Source of the DNA: Prinia subflava
Taxonomy: Eukaryota; Chordata; Aves; Passeriformes; Cisticolidae
NCBI RefSeq assembly: GCF_021018805.1
Contig: NC_086283.1
Span: 61,148,182-61,212,181, forward strand
Direction of reading: 5' to 3'
Length of the DNA stretch: 64,000 nucleotides
Of this stretch, positions 39,201 through 50,656 are shown piece by piece. The position numbers were made by a program, and so were the translations under genes. Position 1 is the first letter of the stretch, and each line of letters begins with the position of its first letter. The notes beneath the pieces were generated by a model. It was not told the origin of the DNA and ran no database searches. It saw nothing but the letters and a program-made list of their open reading frames with translations.

Positions 39201-41859
39201 ACAGGCAAGTCTGTGATGTCCCCAGGCAATCGACCTTGGAGCTTGCCTAACCCTGAGAGTAAAGAAGTTTTCCAAATTTCTAACATTTCAGCTGTGACAT
39301 TGAATTGGAAATCAATATGGAAAACACACTGTTCTGGTCCTTTTAAATTTTTTTTTAACGTGGATTTATAAGTTTTTTAATACTACAATTGATTTGAATT
39401 TGCTTTCCTAACTGTCCTATGCTCTCTATGTTGAAATAGTTTCTCTCACAGGACAGCCTTTCTCACAGAATCTATAATCCAAGCCAGTCCTATAAGGGAC
39501 TGCTCATTTACGTTTTGGGAATAGACCAACAGAGGACAGAGGGGTTAGCCTTAGTACACACTGGGAGAAAGGAAAATATGTTGGATAGGAGATTTGTAGT
39601 CCTGTACAGAAACCTCCTAGATATTCATGATATGCTCTAGGTTTGTTTGATTTTCATGTTATTTGTTACATTCATGGTAGGAAAATATGGGTTAAAAAAA
39701 ATGAGGTATCAACTGTCGTTTTCTAGGAAAGAAAATATGGAAAATTCAATGCTCTTAAGGAAGTTTTAAACACATGAGTTGACTTAGGGATATTCTTACA
39801 CGGACATGATTCTGAAAAGAATATCCTGAATTAGAAGAAACAAAGAGAAAGGTAGAAGAAGCCAGGAGAGAGACACTGACAAAGTGAAGTCTGACTGACA
39901 AAATAGTACCAGTCATCACAGGTAATCTTGTGTTGGAGACCAGTCAGTCTGTGAGGAAAGTTTTGTGATGTCTTCTATGCCTGGATGTGTTTCTTTCTAC
40001 AGGATTGGAATGCTTAAAATATTAAATTAGGTATGCAATAGTAAAATGTGCAATGTATTTGTTTACAAGAGGGAACAGTAAGCAGAGAATAATAGGAGAT
40101 ATAGAATTAGAAAGTGGATTCGGATATGAAGTTTTTCGTTAGTAAGAACTCTACATAGCTCTTCATGAAGTAGTAAATTATTATAACCAATATCAGAAAA
40201 ATATATTCCTAAACCCATGGTTGCCTATATAGCATGTAATCTCAAAGAATATGGGCAAAACCCTTTTCCCACCAAGACTTCAGTTTCAAAGCAGAAAAGA
40301 AGGAAGGAGAAATAAATTTTTTAAGCAGCTTCTTTTTAAAGCATTTCCATTTGATTAGCATAAACTAGATTGATGCATTAGAAGAATTCATTTGTTCAAT
40401 TGCACAGTTAGGCTGCTCTGGAGCTGAGAAAATTCAGCCTAGGAATTTTGGATCCCAAAACAGTCAGTTAATTCTATGTCACTTTTAGCCTTCAAGAAGA
40501 TTTTGACCTTCAGCATTATCTCACTATTGAAAGGTTAAGAAAAAGTTACATTTTCTTAGTAAGGTCCCCAAAAGCTAGGTCTGTAGGCTACATTTCACAG
40601 TAGTCATTTCTCTTAACCAGCTTCAGTGTAGGAAGCTATTTTTGATTAATTTCTTGTATGCTACTCCCTTTTGCAAAAGCCTCTCATTCACCCCCAGGGT
40701 GTCTTTTCAGGACTCCACAATGTGTTTGCCTTTTTTCCCACCATTTTGCTCTGAGAAGAACATTGTATCTTGCCAACACTAGGTGGTATTGGAGTTCTTT
40801 TATTCTCATGAGTGCTTTCAAATATATTGCTATCACCATGGCTCATGCATGTCTAACCAATTTAAGAATAGCCATGTGACTTAAAATTATTTACCATTTT
40901 TATTTATCTTTCAAGTTTTACTCAGTCTAAAGTAGTTTGCCAACTCTATCACCATGCAACAGCCTCCTTGAAAACTCAACAAACAACTCCAAGACCCTGA
41001 CAGTCATTTTAGATATGTGAGCATTGTTAGTATAACAATGAAGACAGAGAAGAAAAGGATGGCAGATTAGATGGAGAGAATGCAAAACTTGAATTTTGCT
41101 GTACTTTTAAGTTAATGAGGGGGTAGAGCTACTGAAGCATAAAAGAATAGTTCAAAAGTTGTTGCTATCTGATAGGTGTATTCTCCCTAAGTTTTCTACT
41201 GATGGTTTCAAAAATATTTCCTCCAACTGTTGTTTAAGGGATGAAATACAGAATCAGGCAGGGAAACCATAGGCTAAACATTCAGAAGGTTGCCTTTGTT
41301 TGCTCTTAGTTTTATTTGCCAGGATGCATGGTAAAATAAGATCTCTGAGTGCCTGTTTGATATTTGGTTTCAATGAAGAAGCAGGTGATCATGACTTACA
41401 TTAAGAATTGAACATCGTGGGTTAGTTCAGTAGGCTATCATGACAAAACTTCAAGATGACTGACATTCTCCTTGTGCTCGAGAGTGATAGGTGGGTGGCA
41501 TCCTCAAACAACTGTTCTTTGTGCTGTTAACATGATACCTTCTAATTGATATATCATTTCTTCCTCCAAAAGCAATCCAGGAAATGATGTGAATTAATAA
41601 AAAATCTGTTCAGGAGTAGCTGATACTTTAGAAAACTTTGATTTCTTCCACATAGTGTGGTCTAAATAACACATTCCAACTTAATCACTTCTCCTTCTTC
41701 AAGCATCCAAAATATCTGAAAAGCAGAAGAAAAAAAATACATGCAAGGGCTTTTAAGTTACAAGTTTAGTTTCACGTTTGTAAAAATGTGAGAGACAATA
41801 AAGAGAGTGAAAATATGTTTTATACATCTGAACATCATTCTTGAATCCTGAGACATTCC

Positions 41860-42140
41860 CTATTACCATTGCAGTGATTAGATTTTCTGTGTTAAACTTT
41901 CTTTTATTGATTTGTAGCGCACTGATTTGCATTACAATGGGTGGTGATAAAACTAGAGAAGTAATACTGAAGTGACCAGCATTTTGTATAAAATACGGTG
42001 AAAAGACATTGGAAATTTGCTAAATGTGCATTGCTATTACATGTCTTCTGTTTATCACATCATTCTGTCAAGTTATATTTCCTGTACATGAATTGTCATG
42101 TTTGTCATGAACAGATAATTTTATGCTGATAAACCTTTCT
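41860..42140. promoter_or_regulatory. Candidate enhancer with SOX-POU composite site
   Basis: On the minus strand, 41925-41940 reads CCATTGTAATGCAAAT: a SOX half site (CATTGT) one base from a perfect octamer half (ATGCAAAT), the canonical SOX2/POU5-type arrangement. Nearby are ATTGATTT, a TGTCATGTTTGTCATGAACA inverted-like cluster (about 42095-42115) and GATAA motifs. Motif matches are seen directly; activity and conservation are inferred. Confidence 0.25.
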
Positions 42141-43109
42141 CGCTTGCAGAGATTCTTATGGAATATTTACTTTTTTCCTTTCCAGCTTTTTAATTTTTTT
42201 TTCCAATCTAAAATGAGAAAATTCAATTAAATAACTTTCCTCCCCTGGCTTTTTGAAAACTCTCCATTATCCCACCATGAATAAAGGGGACACTCTATTC
42301 TTCTGCTAACGTTTTTGAGAAAAATCCTCTTCCTTAAACTTGGTTGCTTAACCAAGATATTTTACTAAGATTTGACACAAAAAATCAGTGAATGAGTGAT
42401 CATGAGCATATGAGATTAAGTGCACACTCTGAAGATAAAAAATACCTATTACCTCTGCAATCCCCAAAGATGTTTCTACATCTGTTCTCACTCATTTAAT
42501 TCTTTTTTATTATTATTATTTTCCAACAAAAACCCTCTAACTTCCCTGTTTTTCAGTAGGAATCCTCTTTCACTGAAGTTTTCCACTCCCTGGTTTCTTT
42601 GGTAAGCTCCTGTTATAACTTGGAAAATCTCTAATGTCCCTCTGTGGAAATCTTTTCATGGAACCAAACTTTCCATTCTGGTTCTTCAACATATCAGTTA
42701 ATCTGCAATGAAAAATGGATTGGTTTACACCACTGCATTTGGCCTGAGAGATTTTTGAAATATGAATTTTCCTTTTCTAGTCTTCCCATAAGAAGGGCTG
42801 TCTTCTTTCAGTATGAGAAATTTAGAATCACGATAATAATCTAGCCTTCTGCTGAAATGCCACCATGCAATGGCAATTGATTTGTAGTTTGAAATTTATG
42901 CTTTTTCACAGAAAATGGTCAAGCCTGTTGTATTGTGGCTCTGGCTACCTCCATAACCTGATTATTTAAAGCTGTTTTCAAAAAGCTAGTTATTGTATCT
43001 CCAAAACGTGAAACAGCCATGTGTATCTAGCTGGGACTCTGACTGATTACAGCAGCAGGTTAAAGGACTGAGGGTGTCTGCAGCTTGATCTCAACGTTAG
43101 ACACAGACC

Positions 43110-43125
43110 TTTTTTTTTTTTTTTT
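43110..43125. repeat. T16 homopolymer
   Basis: A run of T ending TTTTAGGGA. It could be the poly(A) of a minus-strand retroposon, but the downstream sequence matches no element I know. Confidence 0.9.
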
Positions 43126-44269
43126 AGGGAACTGTAAAATTGGAGCAGCATGCCAATTCATATTGTGGGAAAACTAGTCACCTGTTATAATAAATCATCA
43201 AGAATTGGCTTGATAAATCAAGAGAGGACAAGATTCGGAGGGGTGAGAGTGGTGTAAGCATTTAGATGCCTCCTTATGTTTGCATTGGCTATTTTTGCAT
43301 TGCACAAGTTCATTTATGTGTAAATAAATAGTATCAGAACATTGAAAGTAAGTGGGCATAAAAGAATGGAAAAAACCCCAGATTTAACAAATTCTGCAAG
43401 ATGTGTCAGGGATTATATGAGTTCCCTTAAAGCTTCTTTTAAAGTACCCTTCCTTTAACTTGAAGGCCTATTAAGATGGCCTAAATATTTTTCAGCCATG
43501 TGTTTTTCTGTTGTTTTATTCATGGAATTCATAAAAGCTTATGATTCTTGTGTTATAAAAGCATTTGCTCAAAGAAATTATCTAGTCTGTGACTGCTTTT
43601 TTTCTTGATTTAGCCTCAACAATTTATAATTTTATGTATTCTTCTTTGCAAAGATATGTTTAGGTGAAAATTAAAATGTCTCCTCATGTCAAAATCTGCT
43701 TCTAGATTTATAAAATCTTGAAGTAGAAGATGAATAGCTCTTCCTTGTTTGCACTCACATATGCTAGTTTCTTTTTTGCCTCCTTTCAGATAAAAGTCAT
43801 GAAACAAGTTATCATACTAGTGTAACTACTATTCATAGCCCAATTTCATTCCAAAGAGTTTTTTTCACTCCAAGAGGACAAAGCAAGGAAACAGAAATGC
43901 AGTTTGGAAGGAAAAGTGGAGAAGGCTTAAATTAGGAGCTGGGTTTATGTAGTGGGTTTAGTGCTTGCCAAAAGCCAGAGCACCCACTAGAAATTATTCA
44001 CTTATTTCCTGCTGTAAGATATGGATTAGGAGGAGGAGGGCAAAACAGGCTCAAAACTTTAAAGGGTATAAAGAAAAATGTATCAAGAGAATTAAAACAA
44101 AATTTATAAGAAAAATCAGAATAAATCTTCAGAACACTTCTCCTCCCCCCGCACCCTTTTTTTTTAATCACCTTGACAAAAGGTGTTTTGTAGAGACAAA
44201 ACCTGGAACTTTCAGTTAGTTTACCATCTCTAAAATCATTTTTCTTTAGTTCACTTAGGGAGAAGACTC

Positions 44270-44700
44270 TCTCTTGCCATGCCATGCAGATTTCTCACAA
44301 GAAGCAGTTCTCCTGTGGCTTCAGTGTCACAGCAAATCAGCCATCCTGGAAAGGAAAATCTGTTCTCAGTGTGAAAGTCCTTCCCATGCCTTTCAGCTTT
44401 CCCACAGCTGTGTTCATGGGCTGTGTCAACCTATGGGGTACCATTTTAAGCATAAAAACAAAAGCTTTCTTCTTTTATCTCTGGGAACAGAGGCTTTTCC
44501 TCTTCTATTCCTGAGGAAAAGTTTCTCATCTCTTATCTATTTCTGTCCAAACTCCTCACTGGATAACAGCTTTTCAGCATCCATATGTTCCAGCACGAGT
44601 GCCCTTTTTCATGGGCTGAGGGTGAATGCTGCATTCCCCCATGCACTTCATGAATTACAGGGAAAAAATGAACTCTGATACACCAAAACCAAAACTTTGC
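44270..44700. mobile_element. Possible unclassified LTR-like repeat
   Basis: The stretch is compositionally distinct from its flanks. It has overlapping open frames of 63-134 codons on both strands and a TATA-like GCATAAAAACAAAAGC near 44450. It gives a vague impression of an avian interspersed repeat, but no termini or duplications could be fixed. It may be part of the same old insertion as the CpG-rich block that follows. Confidence 0.25.
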
Positions 44701-44879
44701 CATAGCCTCACAAAAGAGTTTCAACCCAAGACTAAGAAATCTTAATCTTCTCCTACCTAGAATTTTACTTCATTACTGACCTCAGTGTGTTACATTGTTT
44801 TCTCCACGTGTCTTCACCCTTTCCTTTTCCTTACTTGGGAGAGAATTCGTGTTTGTAGGTTCATTTGTTCTCAAGCTTT

Positions 44880-45595
44880 ATCAATTGAAACAGTTTTTAT
44901 GGAGTTCTGCAGCGTTGAAAAGGTTGATCTCATCCAGCTCTGCAATCGAGGAATCGCTGTGTCTCTCACGTGGTCCCCGCTGGCACCGCGCGAGTCGCGC
45001 TGGCTGCCGGCACCGCCCCTGTGCCTTTCCCTCATGCGGGGCGCCAGAAAAAGAGAAACTGCTGCCACTGCTTTTGTCCTTCTGTCTGCAGCATAGCTGG
45101 CTAAAAGCAGGTAAGCAAAGTCCATTGCAAGCTGTGCTGAGGCAGACACGGCCGCGCATGGTTGTTCCAGTCGTGCTGATTTTTGGCCGCGCAGTCCTGG
45201 CCACGTGGCCACTCCTGGACTGGTCTGGCGGCTGCCACTCCTGGCCCTGGCTGCTTCTGACCTTGGGAACATCCCCAGCGATGACCGCGGGGCCACTCCC
45301 GATGCTGGTCCTGGAGTAAACAAAGTTCATGTGTGAGCCATGCCCAGACAGCCTCGGCTGCATGCCCATTTCAGCCAAGCAGTCCCACTCGCGTAGTTGC
45401 TCATGGCGTTGGGTCATTCCCCATAGCATAGCCCAGCAGTGGCAGAAATCTCAGCCGAGGTGTAGGCCGACTGACCCCAGCCCAACCCAGCCATGTAGCC
45501 ACTTCAGCCAAGTCAAAACTGCTGTGGAATCTGCTGTGGATTTTTCCATGGAAAACCGTGAGGACCATGACTATTCCCAGTGGAATCTAAAATAA
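44880..45595 (-). mobile_element. CpG-rich block, possible ERV leader remnant
   Basis: About 700 bases of GC- and CpG-rich DNA stand out sharply from the AT-rich surroundings. On the minus strand, 45046-45029 reads TGGCGCCCCGCATGAGGG. Its first eight bases equal the start of the tRNA-Lys-type retroviral primer-binding site, and a T/C-rich stretch precedes it. Open frames of 150-182 codons occur in several overlapping frames on both strands, which is a compositional effect. Internal short repeats such as CCACTCCTGG and TGGCCACG are evident. Retroviral origin is an inference; a decayed CpG island is the alternative. Confidence 0.35.
45029..45046 (-). other. Primer-binding-site-like motif
   Basis: Minus-strand TGGCGCCC followed by CGCATGAGGG. 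The octamer is identical to the 5' end of lysine-tRNA primer sites, while the remaining ten bases match only loosely. The upstream sequence lacks a clean CA-terminated LTR edge. Confidence 0.35.
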
Positions 45596-47059
45596 TCAGC
45601 AATTTTCCCTTAATTTCTTTTTTTCCCACAGAAAAATGTAATGTCAAAAAATGTGAGTTGGAACTTTATACAGCTGTTAGAGGAGAAGGTTTATTTCTGT
45701 GTCTTCTCTCATGAGTAAGATCTTATAAAATTTCGAGTTTTTCTTTCATGGGAATGTGAAATAAAATTTAATTCCTGTCCTGTGTCTGTGCACCTATACT
45801 TGGTCCTGACCAAAGTGCTTGAAAAATAAATGTGTGTACTTTGAACTTTGTTATTAAAATCTGAGAGCCAAAGATGACAAGGTTTTTTGAAGAAAATTAG
45901 GAAATAGACTTTTTTTTTTCTTTTTTTTTTTTTTTCTTTTTTACTTTTACTTTAGTTTACTTTGTAAATAGGCATAAAATTTTGCAGGTTTAAAACTTTT
46001 TGATCTTGATGAATTTTTATGTGATTTCATCAAATGCAAAACGAATATATTACTTTTCTCTATGAGTCCTTCCAGTACACATGTTTTGAAGAATGTCTGT
46101 ACAGCCCAAGAATAGGAAACATTGCCTGAGGTAGCATATTTCAATTCACATTTCCCAGAGCTTGAAAAATCCATTATGGGACATTTTTTTGATATTAACT
46201 CATTTTGCCAGAAACACACAACTTATAGGTATCTGTATCTGACTGTGGAGTGTCTAAAATATTTTAAAAAATTGTATCTTTCTGAATCTAAAATTGACTA
46301 TGGAAAATTTTTTGTCATCCTCAACTTTTAGGTGGGATTTTCATTCACTGGAAAATGTGTGTTTGCAGAAGAAGAAAATCATAGTGTTGACAATAATAGA
46401 TACTTTTTAGTTATTAGTGTTGTGAAAGGGTTTTGGGAACCCCTCTCTTTGGTAAAAGCTTTCTGTCCAGAAACCCAAGTGATCTTTTTCCCAATTTACA
46501 TACTTATCATGAAGAATCACGGTGAAAGATCAGGCTCTAAATAGCTGAATCTATATTATGTCTCTTTTATTAACGGGAGTGTCCAGGTTATGCCACATCT
46601 TTTTCATCCAGGTTTTAGAATGTAAATCTCACCTGTCCTACAAAGTGGCATAATCTTGATAAGGAAATCTGTTTCAAAACCAGACATTCCTCTTTGTCGC
46701 TTCTTCCATTTACCTATTGCCTATTTGTGGTCATCTTAAACTGCTTGTTTTCATGAGTGATCACATATCCCTTTCATTTTAATTTAGACAGTTTAATAAG
46801 GCCTTCTCTAATGTCATAATCACTTTACAAACCACCAGTGTCACTCAGACAGGAACATAGTATATTAAGATTGGATTAGTAACTCTGGTTCCAATGGAAT
46901 AATGCAGAGATATTTTGATATCTATTTTATGGGGCAACGCATGGCACACAAGCCTTGCAGTCTAATTTATTATTTGTTAATTATTTGCTTTAAGTTAATA
47001 GATTGTACTTAGGTCTGTTTTAAAGGTTGTATCTCATGAGATCAACAGTTGCAGCCTTT
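45596..47059. other. AT-rich non-coding stretch
   Basis: Nothing gene-like. A T-rich low-complexity tract with scattered C and A lies at about 45910-45957. Frames up to 90 codons have no motif. Confidence 0.65.
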
Positions 47060-47526
47060 TCATCTGTGTTGTGTGTTTGATTGAATTTCAGTCTCATTTT
47101 CCACCCCCTGGAGTTTGTGACCCGATATATATATTGGGGTCAGTGAAGTTAATGTTATTGTTAGTCCAGGAACATAGGAAACCTTGACTGAGTGCAGCAG
47201 TTGGTTCTGCAGAATTGCAATCTCCAAACTCATTCACAACAACTGGATGAGACTGTGTCATACACCACAAGCAACTGTATAGAAATCCACATAGTTAGTA
47301 TGGACCACATCACTGCTGGAGGTGTTTTCATAGGTAGAGGCCCTTGTAGTTTTGAGGGAACCAATCCAAGAAAACACATACTTTTTCAGATATACTATGG
47401 GTTCATGGCTGGGCAAAATTTGACTGTTCAAACCCTTGGCTCCTGCTAATACTTAAGTGGTGTGTTCTGCACTTAGTCCTTTGTTAACTCTTGTAATAAA
47501 TCCCTGCTTATTTATACTGGTGACAC
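47060..47526 (+). mobile_element. Possible solo LTR
   Basis: Towards the right end, AATAAATCCCTGCTTATTTATA (around 47495-47516) is followed by CTGGTGACACA. This recalls R-U5 boundaries of avian LTRs. ACCAATCC near 47361 could serve as a CCAAT element. No TATA box at sensible spacing and no terminal duplication were found, so this is tentative. Confidence 0.25.
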
Positions 47527-47930
47527 AGCATGGAGGGCAATGGACAGATGGAAGTCTTTGTGATTTACAGGCTTCTGCAAACTGGTCAGGAAATCTCTAA
47601 CAGCATAACACTGCATTCTTGGTAAATACATGAAATTATAATCACAAATATACCATCCACATACATAAAGTACAGAGATCAGTGTTTGAAGGACTGCAAT
47701 AGGATACTTTGTTTTCTGTGTTACCTGTAAAAGACAGTACATGATGATTTTTATTAATTGACATATTTGTTCCCAATGCTGGAATATAGCACTGCACTCA
47801 ATGACAGTCTTTTTGCACTTCTTCAATTGTCAGTTGACTTTCTTCTCTACATTAAACATACAAACTTCCTACTTTAGATAATATCAGCTGTCATATTTAT
47901 ACACAGATTTTAATCTCATAACACAGTTCT

Positions 47931-48175
47931 CCCTTCCCTTCCCTTCCCTTCCCTTCCCTTCCCTTCCCTTCCCTTCCCTTCCCTTCCCTTCCCTTCCCTT
48001 CCCTTCCCTTCCCTTCCCTTCCCTTCCCTTCCCTTCCCTTCCCTTCCCTTCCCTTCCCTTCCCTTCCCTTCCCTTCCCTTCCCTTCCCTTCCCTTCCCTT
48101 CCCTTCCCTTCCCTTCCCTTCCCTTCCCTTCCCTTCCCTTCCCTTCCCTTCCCTTCCCTTCCCTTCCCTTCCCTT
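47931..48175. repeat. (CCCTT)49 pure satellite core
   Basis: Forty-nine uninterrupted CCCTT units (AAGGG on the minus strand). The tract is strictly polypyrimidine/polypurine. The purine strand has GGG every five bases with two-base loops, which is ideal for G-quadruplexes, and it could also form triplex DNA. The perfect purity implies recent expansion. Confidence 0.99.
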
Positions 48176-48230
48176 CCCTGCCCTTCCCTGCCCTTCCCTG
48201 CCCTTCCCTGCCCTTCCCTGCCCTTCCCTG
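48171..48230. repeat. (CCCTTCCCTG)6 decamer block
   Basis: Six copies of a ten-base unit in which every second pentamer has T to G. This is a higher-order repeat at the junction between the CCCTT core and the CCCTG block. It is followed by a mixed stretch to about 48268. Confidence 0.97.
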
Positions 48231-48265
48231 CCCTTCCCTTCCCTTCCCTGCCCTTCCCTTCCCTT

Positions 48266-48365
48266 CCCTGCCCTGCCCTGCCCTGCCCTGCCCTGCCCTT
48301 GCCTGCCCTTGCCTGCCCTGCCCTGCCCTGCCCTGCCCTGCCCTGCCCTGCCCTGCCCTGCCCTG
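48266..48365. repeat. (CCCTG)n pentamer block
   Basis: Roughly twenty CCCTG units with two CCCTTGCCTG interruptions near 48296-48316. CAGGG on the minus strand keeps the GGG spacing. Minus-strand open frames of 197 and 203 codons across this satellite (47897-48527) encode only Gly-Arg-Glu-Gly-Lys / Gly-Gln-Gly-Arg-Ala-type repeats and are not genes. Confidence 0.97.
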
Positions 48366-48470
48366 AACTTCCCTTCCCTGCCCTGCAATTCCCTGAACCT
48401 CCCTGAACTTTCTTCCCTTCTCAGAACTTCTCCCTTCCCCCTTCCCCCTTCTCCCTTCCTTTGCCCTGAC
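48366..48470. repeat. Degenerate pyrimidine-rich satellite edge
   Basis: CCCTGAA, CCCTGCAA and CTTCCCCC variants decay progressively to the right, marking the older flank of the array. Confidence 0.85.
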
Positions 48471-50337
48471 ATGTTTTCCTCTCTGTTCAAAACTTTCCAC
48501 CTTCTTGATATCTCCCCTTATATGCACAATTATTAAAAAATCATGACTGAAACCATCTGGGTTTTTTTCTTGCTGGTTTGGCTGTTACTCTTCAAGGTGG
48601 TGGTCTTTAAAGGGGCATCCTGTAAAACACGGCAGAAAGACCAACCAAAGCATTCAGATTGTTATAGCCTAGCTTTGAGTGTTGATGCCATTACTTTTTA
48701 GATCACTCAAGGTCACATATAACTTCAGTTCAAAGTGTTTCTCTTTATTGATTTTTCTTTCTGTCTAAAAGAAGAGGCTTTATTTTCTGGACTATGTTTT
48801 GCTGTTTGGTGTTGCAACAAAAAAAAATTGCCCACACCCATGGCATCAGAGTTCCAGTATATTCATTCATTCATACTGGTTCACAAATGAAAAAGCAATA
48901 CTAAATTATTCTTTATTCTGTTGAAAATTACATGTCTCCACTTGCTGCCATTAAATTCTGTGCAGTCACACAGAGGATGTGGCATACATGCAGTGTGCAT
49001 TCAGATACATACCGTGCAGTTAATTTTGTCTCAAATGCATCGTTACATACAGTGCACAGTCGTCACTTGCTTAGCTGGAGTCATGCTCAGAACAGAAACA
49101 AACTCAAGTGAGCTGTCTGCCTGGTTTGTCTGTAAGAAATTATTTTCTTATTCCCCAAAGTTGTGGTAATGATAGTAAGGTCATGTGAAAATATTTTTTT
49201 AAAAAATTAACACCTACTTTTCAATCTAAACCAAAGTAATACTCAGAAAGAGTGTATACATTTTTCCTGTAAGGAATAAGAAAAATATGAAAATATCTGG
49301 TCAAAAATATGTCAGTTAAATCTTAAAATGAACTAGGACTGGAGTATATTTGTAAAATATATATTTAGGATGGTCAGTATAGATTTTATATACATTCTGT
49401 ATTGTTATTTGAATGATTAGTTGAATGCCCTATCACTTAACTAATGTTGCAGCAATCAGAAAGCAAAAAGACACCATTAAGAGAACAAACCCTCTCGGCA
49501 TAATTGACCCATCCTGGTCATGTCCTTTTTAAATCATGTTGGGTAACGAATGCTAGCCAGCAAAGTAAGCAAAGAAGTTTATCACTTTTCATTATTTGCT
49601 TTTATAAAAAAATTAACATCAATTAAAAGAAGTATTCCATTTTAAAATTTAGAAGGAAAATACAACAAGATATCCCTGAAAATAATCCCTTAAAAGAATT
49701 TATTTTGAAATATGTGGGCATTCATGTAGATAAGAATATCAATAATTACAGAATCAAAAAAAGCATAGCTGAAAGAACTTTAGAAGGCAGCAATCCCCAG
49801 CCTGCCCCAAAGTCAGAGTAATTTTTGTTTATATTATTCCTGGAGAGCTCCAGAAAACTCTTAATAAATTCTGTATTCCATTCCTTTGACTGGAAGACAT
49901 TGATAATTTTTTCTCTAATGTATCTAGACATTTTGTTCCACAGTTAAAACAACTAAGTTCTGGCTTTAACTAGGTGTGTCTGGAGAACCATTTTTTCTTG
50001 CTTTGCCTCCAAAAATTCCAGAAGATAATACGTAAAGGCCACAAGTCAGTCCTGTGGAAAGTGAGACAGCTATCTTCTGCACAAAAAAGTTAAACACTTA
50101 CTTTTTACCAGGCTCTAGCAATGATTCTTTCTACCTCATTATCTTTCAGGTGAGTATGAATGATTTGCTTGATTAACATTTCTGGACTTTCTAGCAATCA
50201 AACATAAGCAGCCTGACCTATAGCTTTCTGGCTTATTTAACTTGTTTTCCTTCCTCTCCCAGCATGAACATCATTAGTCCCACCTGATTAACAAGTTGAT
50301 TTTTTCAAGTACTTTCTCATTAACTTTTGGTGGGTGG

Positions 50338-50338
<1 letters not shown>
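48471..50338. other. AT-rich non-coding stretch
   Basis: No gene recognised. Sequence near 49750-49815 (GAATCAAAAAAAGCATAGCTG, then CCTGCCCC) faintly resembles the reverse complement of a CR1 tail, but is too diverged to call. The rest is unremarkable. Confidence 0.6.

Positions 50339-50370
<32 letters not shown>
50339..50370. repeat. T32 homopolymer (A32 on minus strand)
   Basis: An uninterrupted run of 32 T following GGTGGGTGGC. On the minus strand it directly follows a 95-codon open frame, so it reads like a poly(A) tail. Confidence 0.97.
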
Positions 50371-50374
<4 letters not shown>

Positions 50375-50656
50375 GTTGTGGTTGTATAGTCCTCTTACTG
50401 TAGCTTTTAGTGTTGCTGACCACCAATCATTCCTCAGCTGCACTCTTTTGAGAAGGCATGTGGTGAGGGAAAGCAATAATTTTTTACTTAGATACTCTTC
50501 ATAGCTTTCTGTGTAGGCCACTTGCCATGCATCCCTCCTATGTAAAAAAACATAGAGAACAAATTGCCATGTACTTTGTTGTACTCCACTAATGTACTCC
50601 ATTATCACTTTGCTTCTAAGCTCTTCAACTTTGCTTTTACCAAGACTAATGCACAA
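50371..50656 (-). other. Open frame ending at a poly(A) run, possible retroposed sequence
   Basis: A 95-codon frame beginning at 50656 on the minus strand ends in Tyr-Asn-His-Asn-Asn with a TAA formed at the junction with A32. Its composition is unremarkable. No AATAAA signal precedes the A run and no target duplication was found. Processed pseudogenes are rare in birds, because CR1 does not normally mobilise mRNA. A chance frame beside a homopolymer is equally likely. Confidence 0.2.

Larger units (their letters stand above)
34101..44269. other. AT-rich non-coding desert
   Basis: No gene recognised. Landmarks are a heptamer slip (TATCTAA x3, about 35508-35530), a purine tract (36221-36269), candidate regulatory blocks at about 38740-39010 and 41860-42140, and a T16 run at 43110-43125. 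A 159-codon minus-strand frame (37946-38425) is the longest here; it shows no domain or signal I can name. Confidence 0.6.

Noticed and set aside
44795..45429. Overlapping frames of 103-182 codons on both strands
   Set aside because: Several frames are open at once because the DNA is GC-rich and stop-poor. No motif, no coherent start and no splice context supports a gene.
47897..48527. Minus-strand open frames of 197 and 203 codons rich in Gly, Arg, Glu, Lys and Gln
   Set aside because: They are translations of the AAGGG/CAGGG pentamer array; a period of five gives stop-free frames automatically. No non-repetitive domain is attached.
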